From: Thermoflexus hugenholtzii JAD2
Lineage (GTDB): Bacteria > Chloroflexota > Chloroflexia > Chloroflexales > Roseiflexaceae
NCBI GenBank assembly: GCA_945881915.1
Contig: CAMCVW010000007.1
Location: forward strand, 1 to 64,000
Direction: 5' to 3'
DNA length: 64,000 nt
The translations under genes and the position numbers were made by a program. The notes below the pieces were generated by a model, which saw nothing but the letters and a program-made list of their open reading frames with translations, searched no databases and had not been told where the DNA came from. This document shows positions 17,790-26,049 of the stretch, piece after piece. Every line of letters starts with the position of its first letter. Positions within the stretch are counted from its first letter, which is position 1.

Positions 17790-18745
17790 TAGCCCTCCAT
17801 CGTCCATCGCAGCGCGCCGAGTGGTCCTGCATCGAGCTCGACCACATCGCCAGGGACCAACCACGGTGCTCCGGCAATGCCGAGACTACACAGGACGCCG
17901 CTACTGAACACACTCGCCGCTTGGACCGCTTGGCCATCACTGGCGTGCGCAATTGCACTCCCCATGGTGTAGTGGACATCACGCAAATTAATCTGCGCGA
18001 CGGGTACATCATTCACCAGCAGGCGTACTTCGATGCGGAATCTGCCGTCGGGCAACATGAACTCGACCAACTCATCGACGCAGGTCAAGGCTGGCCCCAT
18101 CACTACCCCCAGCGGGCGCGACCATTGCCCGTGCAGCACATCCTCGCTGGCGCGGGTTGCATCGACGACACTGCAGAGTAACGACAGGCCCAAAATCGCA
18201 TCGAGTCCGTCTTCCGGGTCACAGTTCCGCACATCGCGACCAACCACCCAGACGACTTCGCACTCGACATCGCAGGCGGTTGTATCGGGGAACGGCAGTA
18301 CAGAGCGATCACCGTGGAGTTGCGGTGCAAAACCCGCCCAGATGGGAATGTGTTCATACCAGTGCATCGGCAGTACATCACCGCGTTGTTTGAATATGGT
18401 TTCGTAGCTCGGCAGGTGCAGGGCACACCGGCGCCAGTATGGAATGTCTGCGAAGGGAGCAAGTAATTGGACATCGTTACGGCGCATCAGCATTTCGACA
18501 CCACCGAACCAATACGAAATATCACTGCTCGTTTGGAGTTGTTCGACGACTTCTTGGATGACACTGACCGCACCGAGGTGCACGGTGTCGTGCGTCCCAC
18601 GGATGATGTCGCTGAGCGACGCAGGGGTCGCTGGGCGTTCGTCATTGACGAGTGCCAACCCTTCGTGGACGTCAATAATACCATGCTCGGTCGCGATTCC
18701 TGCATGGACGCGCGTCCCATCGCGACGGAAGCTGACAAGCCGCAT
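17789..18745 (-). CDS. fumarylacetoacetate hydrolase family protein
   Basis: A 318-residue FAH-fold enzyme with an N-terminal cap (MRLVSFRRDGTRVHAGI) and a C-terminal domain containing DVECEVVWVVGRDV (metal-binding acidic residues), LRDVHYTMGSAIAHASDG and FSSGVLCSLGIAG. The family cleaves or hydrates beta-keto acids and ulonates. The ATG at 18745 follows GAGGAG. It is first in a three-gene operon with a glycosidase-like lipoprotein and an MhpD-like hydratase. Confidence 0.8.
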   Translation of the reverse strand: MRLVSFRRDGTRVHAGIATEHGIIDVHEGLALVNDERPATPASLSDIIRGTHDTVHLGAVSVIQEVVEQLQTSSDISYWFGGVEMLMRRNDVQLLAPFADIPYWRRCALHLPSYETIFKQRGDVLPMHWYEHIPIWAGFAPQLHGDRSVLPFPDTTACDVECEVVWVVGRDVRNCDPEDGLDAILGLSLLCSVVDATRASEDVLHGQWSRPLGVVMGPALTCVDELVEFMLPDGRFRIEVRLLVNDVPVAQINLRDVHYTMGSAIAHASDGQAVQAASVFSSGVLCSLGIAGAPWLVPGDVVELDAGPLGALRWTMEG

Positions 18746-18815
18746 CTGCACTCCTCAGAAGTATGACTCTGCATACAAAAACAAGGGGATTCACCAGTGT
18801 ACGAACCGACACAGA

Positions 18816-18845
18816 TTGACATATTTTCTGTATTTGTAGTACTAT
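18816..18845 (+). promoter_or_regulatory. promoter of the TPR gene pair
   Basis: TTGACA (18816-18821), an 18-base spacer and TACTAT (18840-18845). The -10 box lies inside an inverted repeat. Confidence 0.6.
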
Positions 18846-18856
18846 ACAATATAGTA
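18840..18856. promoter_or_regulatory. operator-like inverted repeat over the -10 box
   Basis: TACTATA-CAA-TATAGTA is a perfect 7+7 inverted repeat with a three-base centre. It covers the predicted -10 element and the likely transcription start. Confidence 0.45.
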
Positions 18857-18896
18857 TACCCAAAACATCTTACATATGAGGGGATCGGAGCAGCGC

Positions 18897-20009
18897 ATGG
18901 CCGAAGCAAACGAAATACTGCAACTAGGTATTGAGGCGGCCCGTGACGGCAACCGCGAAGAAGCGCGGAATCTGTTCACACTCCTGACCAAGCAAGATCC
19001 GCAGAATATCCAAGCGTGGCTCTGGCTTGCTGGCGTCTCAGATAATCCCAAGTTGCGCCGCGATGCGCTCGAACGAGCCATCGCCATCGATCCAAATAAC
19101 GAGATGGCCCTGCGTGGCTTGCGCGCTTTGGGTGCAGACCGTCCGAGTATCGTCGATCGCGGCCGCAATGCCATCCGCGAACGGACTGGTTCATTGCTCG
19201 GCCGGCCGAGTCAGCCTGCGCAACGCGCCAGTCAACCTGCCGCACGCCCAAGCCGCCCTGCACCGGTACAGACCCAACAGAGCACCTCTTCGGTATTCGC
19301 CGAAGACGAACTCACCGCAGAATTCGATGCGTTTTCTGACGAATACGATGACGAGCCACGTGGTCCTACCCCGCTGATGTGGGGTGTCCTCGGTGCTCTC
19401 GCGCTGCTGCTGATTGTCTTTTTGGCGAGTCAATTTGTCGGATCCGGCGCAGGTTCGATTTTGCCCGGCAATATCTTCGGGGCAACCAGTGCCGATGCAA
19501 CGCCAACGGCCGACGCAGCCATGACCGCTACCGCATTAGTTCCCACGACTCCTGCTGGCCCGCCAACTGCCACTCCCCCACCAGTCATGTTGCTCAATCG
19601 TGATGCCACACTGACCATCGATGGGTGGGAGTACGGACTCTATCCGGACCCCAGCGTGATCAACGGACCGATTTCGTTGGCAGGTGTCCCACCAAACGGG
19701 ACATACCTGATTGTGCTGGTCACTGTCGCCAACAATACCGGCAAAGTGCAGCCACTGCCCGCCAACTTCTTTGCACTGCTCGACGACCAGGGTCGCCGCT
19801 ATGACGTAAATGTCGAACGCTCGATGAAGGTCTACGATAACGCACCCGGATCGGCTTCTGACCTGGGGATCAGCAACGATATCGAGCCCAACAGCGTCAA
19901 GACCAGCATTGTGTTGATCTACGATGTCAATCTCGATGCAACCAACGTGCGCATGTACGGCGGCAGCAACCTTTCGCAGGGCTGGGTTATCATCGACAAG
20001 GTTCAATAA
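18897..20009 (+). CDS. TPR protein with one membrane helix and a DUF4352-like domain
   Basis: A 370-residue protein. Residues 1-75 are tetratricopeptide-like (LQLGIEAARDGNREEARNLF, then WLWLAGVSDNPKLRRDALERAIAIDPNN). A Pro/Arg/Gln-rich linker and acidic stretch precede one transmembrane helix at about 163-185 (LGALALLLIVFLASQFVG). A Thr/Ala/Pro stalk and an extracytoplasmic beta domain with YLIVLVTVANNTGK and FALLDDQGRRYDV follow, as in DUF4352-type domains. It likely joins a cytoplasmic partner to the cell surface. GGAG precedes the ATG. The stop overlaps the next gene (TAATG). Confidence 0.75.
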   Translation: MAEANEILQLGIEAARDGNREEARNLFTLLTKQDPQNIQAWLWLAGVSDNPKLRRDALERAIAIDPNNEMALRGLRALGADRPSIVDRGRNAIRERTGSLLGRPSQPAQRASQPAARPSRPAPVQTQQSTSSVFAEDELTAEFDAFSDEYDDEPRGPTPLMWGVLGALALLLIVFLASQFVGSGAGSILPGNIFGATSADATPTADAAMTATALVPTTPAGPPTATPPPVMLLNRDATLTIDGWEYGLYPDPSVINGPISLAGVPPNGTYLIVLVTVANNTGKVQPLPANFFALLDDQGRRYDVNVERSMKVYDNAPGSASDLGISNDIEPNSVKTSIVLIYDVNLDATNVRMYGGSNLSQGWVIIDKVQ

Positions 20010-20224
20010 TGTCTGACGTCGAAGCCCAGGCGCTCCTGAAAACCGTCAACCGGTTGTACCGCGAAGGCGATCACGCGCGTGCCAGAGCATTGCTCGAAGT
20101 ACTCAGCGTTGTCTATCCCGACAACCCCAAGGTATGGTCTGCGCTCGCCACCGTCGCACACGACAACGACGAGATGACGCACTTCCTCGCCAAAGCATCA
20201 AAAGCCCATCGAAGCGGCGAATAG
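20009..20224 (+). CDS. small TPR-like protein
   Basis: A 71-residue, fully helical protein (LLKTVNRLYREGDHARARAL, then LSVVYPDNPKVWSALATVA) that reads as one and a half TPR units. It resembles the N-terminal repeat of the preceding protein. It overlaps that gene by one base, so the two are translationally coupled and may interact. Confidence 0.65.
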   Translation: MSDVEAQALLKTVNRLYREGDHARARALLEVLSVVYPDNPKVWSALATVAHDNDEMTHFLAKASKAHRSGE

Positions 20225-20225
20225 A

Positions 20226-20266
20226 CACAACACACCCCCTGCACGATGTGCAGGGGGTGTGTTGTG
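20226..20266. terminator. long perfect hairpin between convergent genes
   Basis: A 19-base perfect stem (20226-20244 with 20248-20266) and a GAT loop separate the TPR gene from the convergent LLM gene. There is no T-tract on either side, but position and strength suggest a bidirectional terminator or transcript-end stabiliser. Confidence 0.75.
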
Positions 20267-20268
20267 AA

Positions 20269-21270
20269 CTAGCGCATCGCACGCAATACGGGCAACACGT
20301 CACGACCCAGAATCTCGATTGCAGCCAACGGATCGGGACCGAGCGGCGGGCCAAAGCTGATGTGTTGCGCACCAGCCGAGACCATCGCTTGCAGACGTGG
20401 TAATACGTCGCTGCCTGACCCCGTGATCCCGATGCGCAACATTTCGGGCGTCACCAATGCACATGCACGTGCTTCGTCGTGATCGTGCTGCATCGCATGT
20501 TCGATGGGTACGAATGCCGAACGTGGCACCCCCAAGTTGTTGAGGATGGTGTCACTCAACGCATGTCCGTAATAGGCAATCTTGTGACGCAGGACAGCCT
20601 CGGATGCCTGTGCGTCCGGCCCTACCGATATCCAGATGCAGGCAGCCATATCGACCGTTGCGGTATCACGCTGTGCACCAGCAATCCCTTTGTCGACCAA
20701 TGCACGCGCCATCTGGTAGTGTTCGGGGGGGAATAACAACGGCAATCCTCCGTCTGCATACGCACCAATCGCCTCGAGCATCTTGGGGCTCATTGCACCC
20801 AAGTAGATGGGGATTTGACGAGTGGGTGTTCGCATGTATGCTTCGGTGCTCCAGGTACCGAGTTCCTTACCGACGTGAGGAACTCGCTCGCCGGCAAACA
20901 ACGCGCGCAGGACGGTAATCGTCTCGATGATGCGCGTGAGCGGGCGTTCCTGTGGCAATCCGACCCATCCCAGAAAATCACCAGCTCCCGCGCCGATCCC
21001 GATGAGTGCGCGACCACCCGACAATTCATCCAGAGCGATTGCTTGCATGGCCATTTCGGCCGGATGCATCGTATACGGATTCACAATGCACGTGCCCAGC
21101 TGTATCGTGCTGGTCACCGTCGCACAGCCCGCCAGGATAGGCCAGACGCCGTAGAGAAACAAATCATCGCTTACCCAAAACTGATCGAATCCAGCTGCTT
21201 CTGCAGCCTGTGCCAGTGCGAGATATTCACGCACCGGTCGGTCGTTGTTAAAACGTATCGAGAATCGCAT
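20269..21270 (-). CDS. LLM class F420-dependent oxidoreductase (Mer-like)
   Basis: A 333-residue luciferase-like TIM barrel starting MRFSIRFNNDRPVREYLALA. It has FDQFWVSDDLFLYGVWPILA, ELSGGRALIGIGAGAGDFLG and a C-terminal AQHISFGPPLGPDPLAAIE, which resemble methylenetetrahydromethanopterin-reductase-like F420 enzymes. The ATG at 21270 lies behind AGGTG. It is divergent from another LLM gene. The substrate is unknown. Confidence 0.85.
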   Translation of the reverse strand: MRFSIRFNNDRPVREYLALAQAAEAAGFDQFWVSDDLFLYGVWPILAGCATVTSTIQLGTCIVNPYTMHPAEMAMQAIALDELSGGRALIGIGAGAGDFLGWVGLPQERPLTRIIETITVLRALFAGERVPHVGKELGTWSTEAYMRTPTRQIPIYLGAMSPKMLEAIGAYADGGLPLLFPPEHYQMARALVDKGIAGAQRDTATVDMAACIWISVGPDAQASEAVLRHKIAYYGHALSDTILNNLGVPRSAFVPIEHAMQHDHDEARACALVTPEMLRIGITGSGSDVLPRLQAMVSAGAQHISFGPPLGPDPLAAIEILGRDVLPVLRAMR

Positions 21271-21346
21271 GGTCACCTGTCATTCTGTCGGCATCTCTGC
21301 ACCATGCTAGCATAGCCATTCTGCCACGGGGTACGTGAGTCCCGTA

Positions 21347-21352
21347 TATAAT
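21347..21352 (+). promoter_or_regulatory. -10 box of the LLM gene at 21407
   Basis: TATAAT here would give a transcription start near 21359. This makes a translation start upstream of it (GTG 21335) unlikely and supports the GTG at 21407. No clear -35 is seen. Confidence 0.5.
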
Positions 21353-21406
21353 AAAAAAACTGTTACACCATTTGATGAGCCATTCCAAGTACCAGAAGGA
21401 TTGCGT

Positions 21407-22432
21407 GTGGAAATAGGTATCGACAGCTTTGCAGCAACCGGCAATACAGCGATCCACTCGCCCGCTGAAGACATGCAGGCATTGTCCGAATTGCTCGAAC
21501 GCATGCAACATGCCGACGATGTAGGGCTCGATGTGTTTGCTATTGGTGAGCACTATCGCCGCGAATTCCTCGATTCGGCAAACATTGTCATACTGGCAGC
21601 TGCAGCTGCACGCACCAAGCGCATTCGCCTCTCCAGCGCGGTGACGGTGCTCAGTTCTGCTGATCCAGTGCGTGTGTTTCAGAATTTTGCGACGCTTGAT
21701 CTCGTTTCACACGGGCGTGCCGAAATCTGCGTTGGCCGCGGTTCATTTACCGAATCGTTCCCGCTTTTTGGATATGACCTCCACGACTATGATGCACTCT
21801 TTTCCGAAAAGCTCGACTTGCTCTTGCAACTTCGCGATCACGAAACGGTCACGTGGTCTGGGAATTTTCGCCCTGCCCTCGACGCGCAGGTTATTTATCC
21901 GCGACCGGCGCAAACGCCCCTCCCTATTTGGCTCGGGGTCGGTGGCACACCGGCATCTTTTGCACGTGCAGGCACGTTGGGGATGCCCCTGATGGTGGCG
22001 ATTATCGGTGGTGAGACGCACCGCTTTAGACCCCTCATAGACCTTTACCGACAAGCAGGCGCAAAAGCCGGCCATCCACCGGAACGCTTGACCGTCGGTA
22101 TTCATTCGCTTGGGTATGTGGCGGAATCCAACGAACAAGCAGTCGCAGCGTATTACCCTGGCTATGCCGAAACATTCACGCGGATTGGTCGCGAACGAGG
22201 CTGGCCGCCAGTCACCCACGGCCACTTCCTTGCTCAGAATGGTCCTACGGGTGCACTGCTCGTCGGGGACCCCCAACAAGTGGCCGAAAAAATTCTGCGC
22301 CACAGCAATGCTCTGGGGGGCATTTCGCGGTTTACTTTTCAGATGGATAATGCAAAACTAACGCATGCGCAACTCATGAACGCGATCAGGTTAATCGGCG
22401 AGCAGGTATCGCCACTCGTTAATCATTCCTAA
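21407..22432 (+). CDS. LLM class flavin-dependent oxidoreductase
   Basis: A 341-residue luciferase-like protein. From the GTG at 21407 it begins V/M-EIGIDSFAATG, typical of this subfamily. It contains GLDVFAIGEHYRREFLDSA, RIRLSSAVTVLSS, HGRAEICVGRGSFTESFPLFGYDL and PLPIWLGVGGTPASFARAG. GAAGGA lies six bases upstream of the GTG. An in-frame GTG at 21335 is rejected because it lies upstream of the likely transcription start. The enzyme probably uses FMNH2; the substrate is unknown. Confidence 0.85.
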   Translation: MEIGIDSFAATGNTAIHSPAEDMQALSELLERMQHADDVGLDVFAIGEHYRREFLDSANIVILAAAAARTKRIRLSSAVTVLSSADPVRVFQNFATLDLVSHGRAEICVGRGSFTESFPLFGYDLHDYDALFSEKLDLLLQLRDHETVTWSGNFRPALDAQVIYPRPAQTPLPIWLGVGGTPASFARAGTLGMPLMVAIIGGETHRFRPLIDLYRQAGAKAGHPPERLTVGIHSLGYVAESNEQAVAAYYPGYAETFTRIGRERGWPPVTHGHFLAQNGPTGALLVGDPQQVAEKILRHSNALGGISRFTFQMDNAKLTHAQLMNAIRLIGEQVSPLVNHS

Positions 22433-22479
22433 TACCCCTACTTCGTCGTATGATAGATGTAACGAAAGCCGAGGCAACC

Positions 22480-22974
22480 ATGACCGTTGATATGTTCCGC
22501 CATTATTTCGGATATCACTTTGCTGAGAATCGTGCCCTCTGGGACAAACAGATCGTTACGCTCTCCGCTGGTGCGTTTACCCAACCGGGACGATATTCGC
22601 GCGGCTCGATCCACAAGCAACTACTCCACCTCATTGAGGTTGATGAAGTATGGTTCTGTGGGCTCCGCGGTGCAGAATTCCCGCCGGAGCTTGACCCTAC
22701 AAAATACGCGAGTTTCGACGCTATTCGTGCATATTGGGATGCCGTCGAAGCAATGATGCGGGCCTACCTCGATACATTGAACCCGTACATCATCGATTCA
22801 ACTCCCCTACAGAACGAAGACAAAGACTTGCGCGTCTGGCAAGTCCTCCTTCAAGTGGTGAATCACGGCACCGACCATCGTGCACAGATATTGCGTTCAT
22901 TGTTCGATTTAGGTCAAAAAACGACGTCTCAAGACTATATTTTCTATGCTTATACCAACAAAATAAAACCATAA
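22480..22974 (+). CDS. DinB family protein
   Basis: A 164-residue four-helix-bundle protein of the DinB/YfiT type. It shows HYFGYHFAENRALWD, SIHKQLLHLIEVDEVWF and the metal-site NHGTDHRAQILRSL near the end, giving the three-His pattern of the family. DinB proteins are metal-dependent transferases or hydrolases that often use a thiol cofactor. GAGG precedes the chosen ATG; one at 22450 is also in frame. It lies 47 bases after the LLM gene, so it may be cotranscribed. Confidence 0.85.
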   Translation: MTVDMFRHYFGYHFAENRALWDKQIVTLSAGAFTQPGRYSRGSIHKQLLHLIEVDEVWFCGLRGAEFPPELDPTKYASFDAIRAYWDAVEAMMRAYLDTLNPYIIDSTPLQNEDKDLRVWQVLLQVVNHGTDHRAQILRSLFDLGQKTTSQDYIFYAYTNKIKP

Positions 22975-23061
22975 ACCGTACTTCGTTTGTACCAAAATCA
23001 TACCCCATCGACGTCGTAACCACGACCTTCGCTGGGGTAAATTCTCGCCGTGTCAACCGGC

Positions 23062-23652
23062 TTATGTCGTCTGAATAGTGACTGCGCGTGCATAGTTCAC
23101 CATGATGACCCCCGTGGTGGTGACCGCACATTTTGTCACACGAAACGCCGTAGGAACAGCTCCATCGCTGAACAACCGTTTGCCCGTCCCACAGATAATC
23201 GGGTGAATCTTGAGCCAAAATTCGTCGACAAGATCGTGTGCGAGCAGTGTCTGCACGAGCTGTGCACTGCCATACACATGCAGATCACGTCCGGCAGATT
23301 GTTTAATTTCGCGGATGTGCGTCGCCACATCGCCCTTGAGGAATAGCGTTTCGTCCCATTTTGATTCAGTGACCGTGTTCGAAGCGACATATTTGATTGC
23401 ACGATTGACTCCAGGCCAGATTGCATCGTTGTGTGGCCAGTAGGGTGCCCAAATATCGTACGTGTGGCGCCCTATCAGCAAATCGAATGGGGTGTTCATC
23501 TGTTGACGTATCACGGTCGATTGGGCCTCGTCGGAGTACGGTCCGATCCATCCCCCATGCAAAAATCCCCCGCTGGTGTCTTCGTTCGGTCCACCAGGAC
23601 CCTGAATGATTCCATCCATGGTGATGAATTCGATGACGATTATTTTACGCAT
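23062..23652 (-). CDS. dihydrofolate reductase / RibD C-terminal fold protein
   Basis: A 196-residue protein starting MRKIIVIEFITMDGIIQGPGGP. It has LLIGRHTYDIWAPYW (the NADPH-binding GRxTY pattern), LHVYGSAQLVQTLLAHDLVDEFWLKIHP and GTGKRLFSDG. These identify the RibD C-terminal/DHFR-like reductase family. It is expected to bind NADPH; the substrate is unknown. It is convergent with the DinB gene. Confidence 0.9.
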   Translation of the reverse strand: MRKIIVIEFITMDGIIQGPGGPNEDTSGGFLHGGWIGPYSDEAQSTVIRQQMNTPFDLLIGRHTYDIWAPYWPHNDAIWPGVNRAIKYVASNTVTESKWDETLFLKGDVATHIREIKQSAGRDLHVYGSAQLVQTLLAHDLVDEFWLKIHPIICGTGKRLFSDGAVPTAFRVTKCAVTTTGVIMVNYARAVTIQTT

Positions 23653-23759
23653 CTTGCAAGCCCTTCATGAGCAGCAATGCTTCTTGGTTCGAACATATCC
23701 ACAAGCAAATTTTAGCAAAGTTTTCAAACACCGACACATGTTATCCCTGATTACAAATC

Positions 23760-23801
23760 ATAATTCATAATTCATAATTCATAATTCATAATTCATAATT
23801 C
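23760..23801. repeat. heptamer repeat ATAATTC, 6 copies, at the chromate transporter 3' end
   Basis: Six perfect ATAATTC units. The last codons and TGA stop (23779-23781) of the minus-strand chromate transporter subunit are read from inside the array: its C-terminal residues MNYEL are repeat-encoded. The reverse complement GAATTAT forms half of the 14-base unit at 151-274. Confidence 0.95.
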
Positions 23802-24291
23802 CCACTATTCCCGCAATTATCAATACCACCGGCACTGGGATGCTGCGTCGCCAGGTAGTGACAACCGCAAACAGAGCGATTGCAAGGCTCTGCACATTGA
23901 TGCCGTTTTGCGCCATAATCCCAAGCAGAACCACCACAAACATGCTCGCAACTGCCAGCACGAGTCCACGGACAAATCCCTGCACGGCAGGGTGTGCACC
24001 GTACCGAAGATATACCGCATGCACACCGATGGCCGTGAGTGGTGGCAAGGCGATTGCCACCAATGCCAACGTAGCCCCACGAACCCCGTCAATCAAGTAG
24101 GCTAGACTCAACACCCATAGCCCCGTAGGGCCTGGGCTGAGTTGCCCGATCGCCAATGCTTCGGCAAACATGGATTCCGTGGCCCAGCCGTTTGCCAATA
24201 AATCGGTGTGCAACATGGGCAGATTCCCTGTCCCTGAAGTCGAAAAGAGGGCTGACTTCAAAAACATCCAAAACAAATCCCATCCACTCAT
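23779..24291 (-). CDS. chromate transporter, second half-protein
   Basis: A 170-residue membrane protein with about five helices and the CHR-domain signature GQLSPGPTGLWVLSLAYL (compare GxxPGP in ChrA). With the upstream gene it forms a two-chain transporter of the short-chain ChrA type, which exports chromate in characterised cases. The ATG follows GAGGGAAG and overlaps the upstream stop. The C-terminus is encoded by a heptamer repeat, so its length could change with repeat slippage. Confidence 0.8.
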   Translation of the reverse strand: MSGWDLFWMFLKSALFSTSGTGNLPMLHTDLLANGWATESMFAEALAIGQLSPGPTGLWVLSLAYLIDGVRGATLALVAIALPPLTAIGVHAVYLRYGAHPAVQGFVRGLVLAVASMFVVVLLGIMAQNGINVQSLAIALFAVVTTWRRSIPVPVVLIIAGIVGIMNYEL

Positions 24292-24896
24292 ACTGACTTC
24301 CCTCTGCGTATCCAGACAGCACCAAGGGCGCACCAGATTCCTGCTCCCCACAAAATAACGACCGCGGGCAGTGCGCTCAACCCCAACAACACCGGCGTAA
24401 TCAGCACTACCACCATACAGACCGCAAGCATGCCTCGACCATCACGACGACTCGCCGTGAGCGCGGGACGCAGCATTTGTACCGCCAAGACCGTTCCGAC
24501 GCCAACAGTCGCAGGAATGATTCCATGCACCGCCGCGATGACGATGTGATTTGTACGGATGGTTGCATACCCCGCCGTTAGCACCAGTGTTATCAGCGCA
24601 CTCGGTATCAGCAAGCCACACATCGCAGCTAGCGCACCCCGTAGTCGTGCAACGCGATACCCGATGAGTACGGCTTGACCGATGAGATTGATCCCTGGCG
24701 CAATCTGGACCATCCCCCAATACTGGCTATATTCTTCATCAGTTACCCAATGCTGTTCCTCGACCGTGATTCGCCGCATCAGGTATAGCGTCGTCGCCCC
24801 GCCACCGAATGACTGCATCCCAATTGCAACAAATGACCGAACCAACCCCCAGATTTGGCGTGTGTTGTCGACGGTTTGTTCCACGGCATTCCTCAT
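24288..24896 (-). CDS. chromate transporter, first half-protein
   Basis: A 202-residue membrane protein with the N-terminal CHR signature SFVAIGMQSFGGGATTLYLM and VQIAPGINLIGQAVLIGY, then about five helices. It pairs with the gene at 23779, overlapping it by four bases (ATGA). Short-chain CHR proteins work as heterodimers of opposite topology. GAGGA precedes the ATG. Confidence 0.8.
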   Translation of the reverse strand: MRNAVEQTVDNTRQIWGLVRSFVAIGMQSFGGGATTLYLMRRITVEEQHWVTDEEYSQYWGMVQIAPGINLIGQAVLIGYRVARLRGALAAMCGLLIPSALITLVLTAGYATIRTNHIVIAAVHGIIPATVGVGTVLAVQMLRPALTASRRDGRGMLAVCMVVVLITPVLLGLSALPAVVILWGAGIWCALGAVWIRRGKSV

Positions 24897-25046
24897 CTAA
24901 CTGTGTGTGCGGATGTAGCATATAGGCAAATGTTCACGGTGGCACACAACGCCGATCGTACATCCATGCGATTGTATTCGGACACAACGGTATATACGGT
25001 ATATATTGGGCGGGAGAGCGCCGCACGAACCCAGCCAAAACTGGAT

Positions 25047-25076
25047 TTGACAAACCCGACGAGCCCATGCTACTAT
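25047..25076 (+). promoter_or_regulatory. promoter of tRNA-Val
   Basis: TTGACA (25047-25052), an 18-base spacer and TACTAT (25071-25076). The start would lie about five bases before the mature tRNA. Confidence 0.7.
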
Positions 25077-25087
25077 TTGGTTGTTGA

Positions 25088-25164
25088 GGGCGATTAGCTC
25101 AGCTGGTTAGAGCGCAACGTTGACATCGTTGAGGTCGATGGTTCGAGTCCATTATCGCCCACCA
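25088..25164 (+). tRNA. tRNA-Val (GAC)
   Basis: A full cloverleaf: acceptor GGGCGAT pairs with ATCGCCC. The D-arm is GCTC/GAGC, the anticodon stem CAACG/CGTTG has loop TTGACAT (anticodon GAC, for GTC and GTT codons), and the T-arm has loop TTCGAGT. The 3' CCA is encoded, and a run of eight Ts follows, acting as terminator. Confidence 0.97.
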
Positions 25165-25196
25165 CTTTTTTTAATATATAGATCCGAGGTGAGCAC

Positions 25197-25553
25197 GTGA
25201 TACGAGTATTGCGTGTTTTTTGGTACTCTTTTTGGCTGATTTGCCCTGCCTGCCAACGCGGTCGCATGTTTCGCTCATTGTTTACGATGAATGTCCGTTG
25301 TCCCACCTGTAGCATGGTGTACGAACGTGACAGTGGTGAAGTGTCGGGTGGGATGGCCATCAACACCGCTTTGTTGTGCTTGATTGCAATTGGAGGGGCG
25401 GTCATGGCAGTGACGACGACCATTCCCACCGGCCAGTTACTGCTTGGCGTTGCGACGATTATGATTCTGTTCGGTGTCTTTTTCTATCGGCACGCTCGTG
25501 CACTCTGGGTAGGGATTCTGCTGTTGGCCGGCACCATAAATGAGGATGTCTAA
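25197..25553 (+). CDS. DUF983 family protein
   Basis: A 118-residue protein with a CPACQRGRMF motif, a second Cys pair (CPTCSMVY) and two C-terminal membrane helices (INTALLCLIAIGGAVMAV, then LLLGVATIMILFGVFF). This is the layout of DUF983, a small zinc-ribbon-like membrane family of unknown function. It starts with GTG behind GAGGTG. It lies just after the tRNA. Confidence 0.85.
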   Translation: MIRVLRVFWYSFWLICPACQRGRMFRSLFTMNVRCPTCSMVYERDSGEVSGGMAINTALLCLIAIGGAVMAVTTTIPTGQLLLGVATIMILFGVFFYRHARALWVGILLLAGTINEDV

Positions 25554-25574
25554 CTGAGCATTCAATCGCGCATC

Positions 25575-26035
25575 ATGCATTTTGTGGCAGGCGTCATGTT
25601 TGAGCTTCCCGTACGCGGTATCTCTGCAGACGCGCTGCTCGCCCGATTTCGTGCTAGCCAACTCCCGTTCACTGCAGCCCTGCAGCACAAATCAGACACA
25701 GAAGCAAATCGTACGCTCGTTGTACACATATCGGCATCGAGCGATGGGCACAAGCGCGGCTCGACCAAGTGCACTCCGGTGTGCCCCACCAAGCAGAATC
25801 GAACGCCTATGTACCGACCACAGATGTGAGTTACACACAACTCGTGAAGCTTGCGGACACAACCCGAACGGCGTCGATTGCGCTCCTCAACTCCGTAGTC
25901 ACGGCGAATCTCCCGCTGACTCAGCATATTATGCACACAGCGTTTGGTTCAATGAGTGTCGCTGGGTGTATCCAGTACATGATGTCGCACAGCATGCTCG
26001 AAGCAAAAAATTGCGCTGAGCATTTTTTGCACTGA
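25575..26035 (+). pseudogene. DinB-like gene broken by a frameshift
   Basis: Two frames join into one plausible protein. The first runs MHFVAGVMFELPVRG to NRTLVVHI. The second, shifted, continues HIGIERWAQARLDQV, YVPTTDVSYTQLVKLA and GSMSVAGCIQYMMSHSMLEA. The HIGxERW start and the closing His-rich helix resemble DinB-type proteins. Removing one AT from CACATATCGGC (about 25726-25736) restores the frame, so a 2-base insertion or a sequencing error would explain the break. No ribosome binding site is evident. Confidence 0.5.
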
Positions 26036-26049
26036 TTCCACATATCAAG

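Noticed and set aside
24960-25010. Direct repeats of GGTATATA upstream of tRNA-Val as a regulatory site
   Set aside because: Only two imperfect copies in an AT-rich stretch far from the promoter at 25047.
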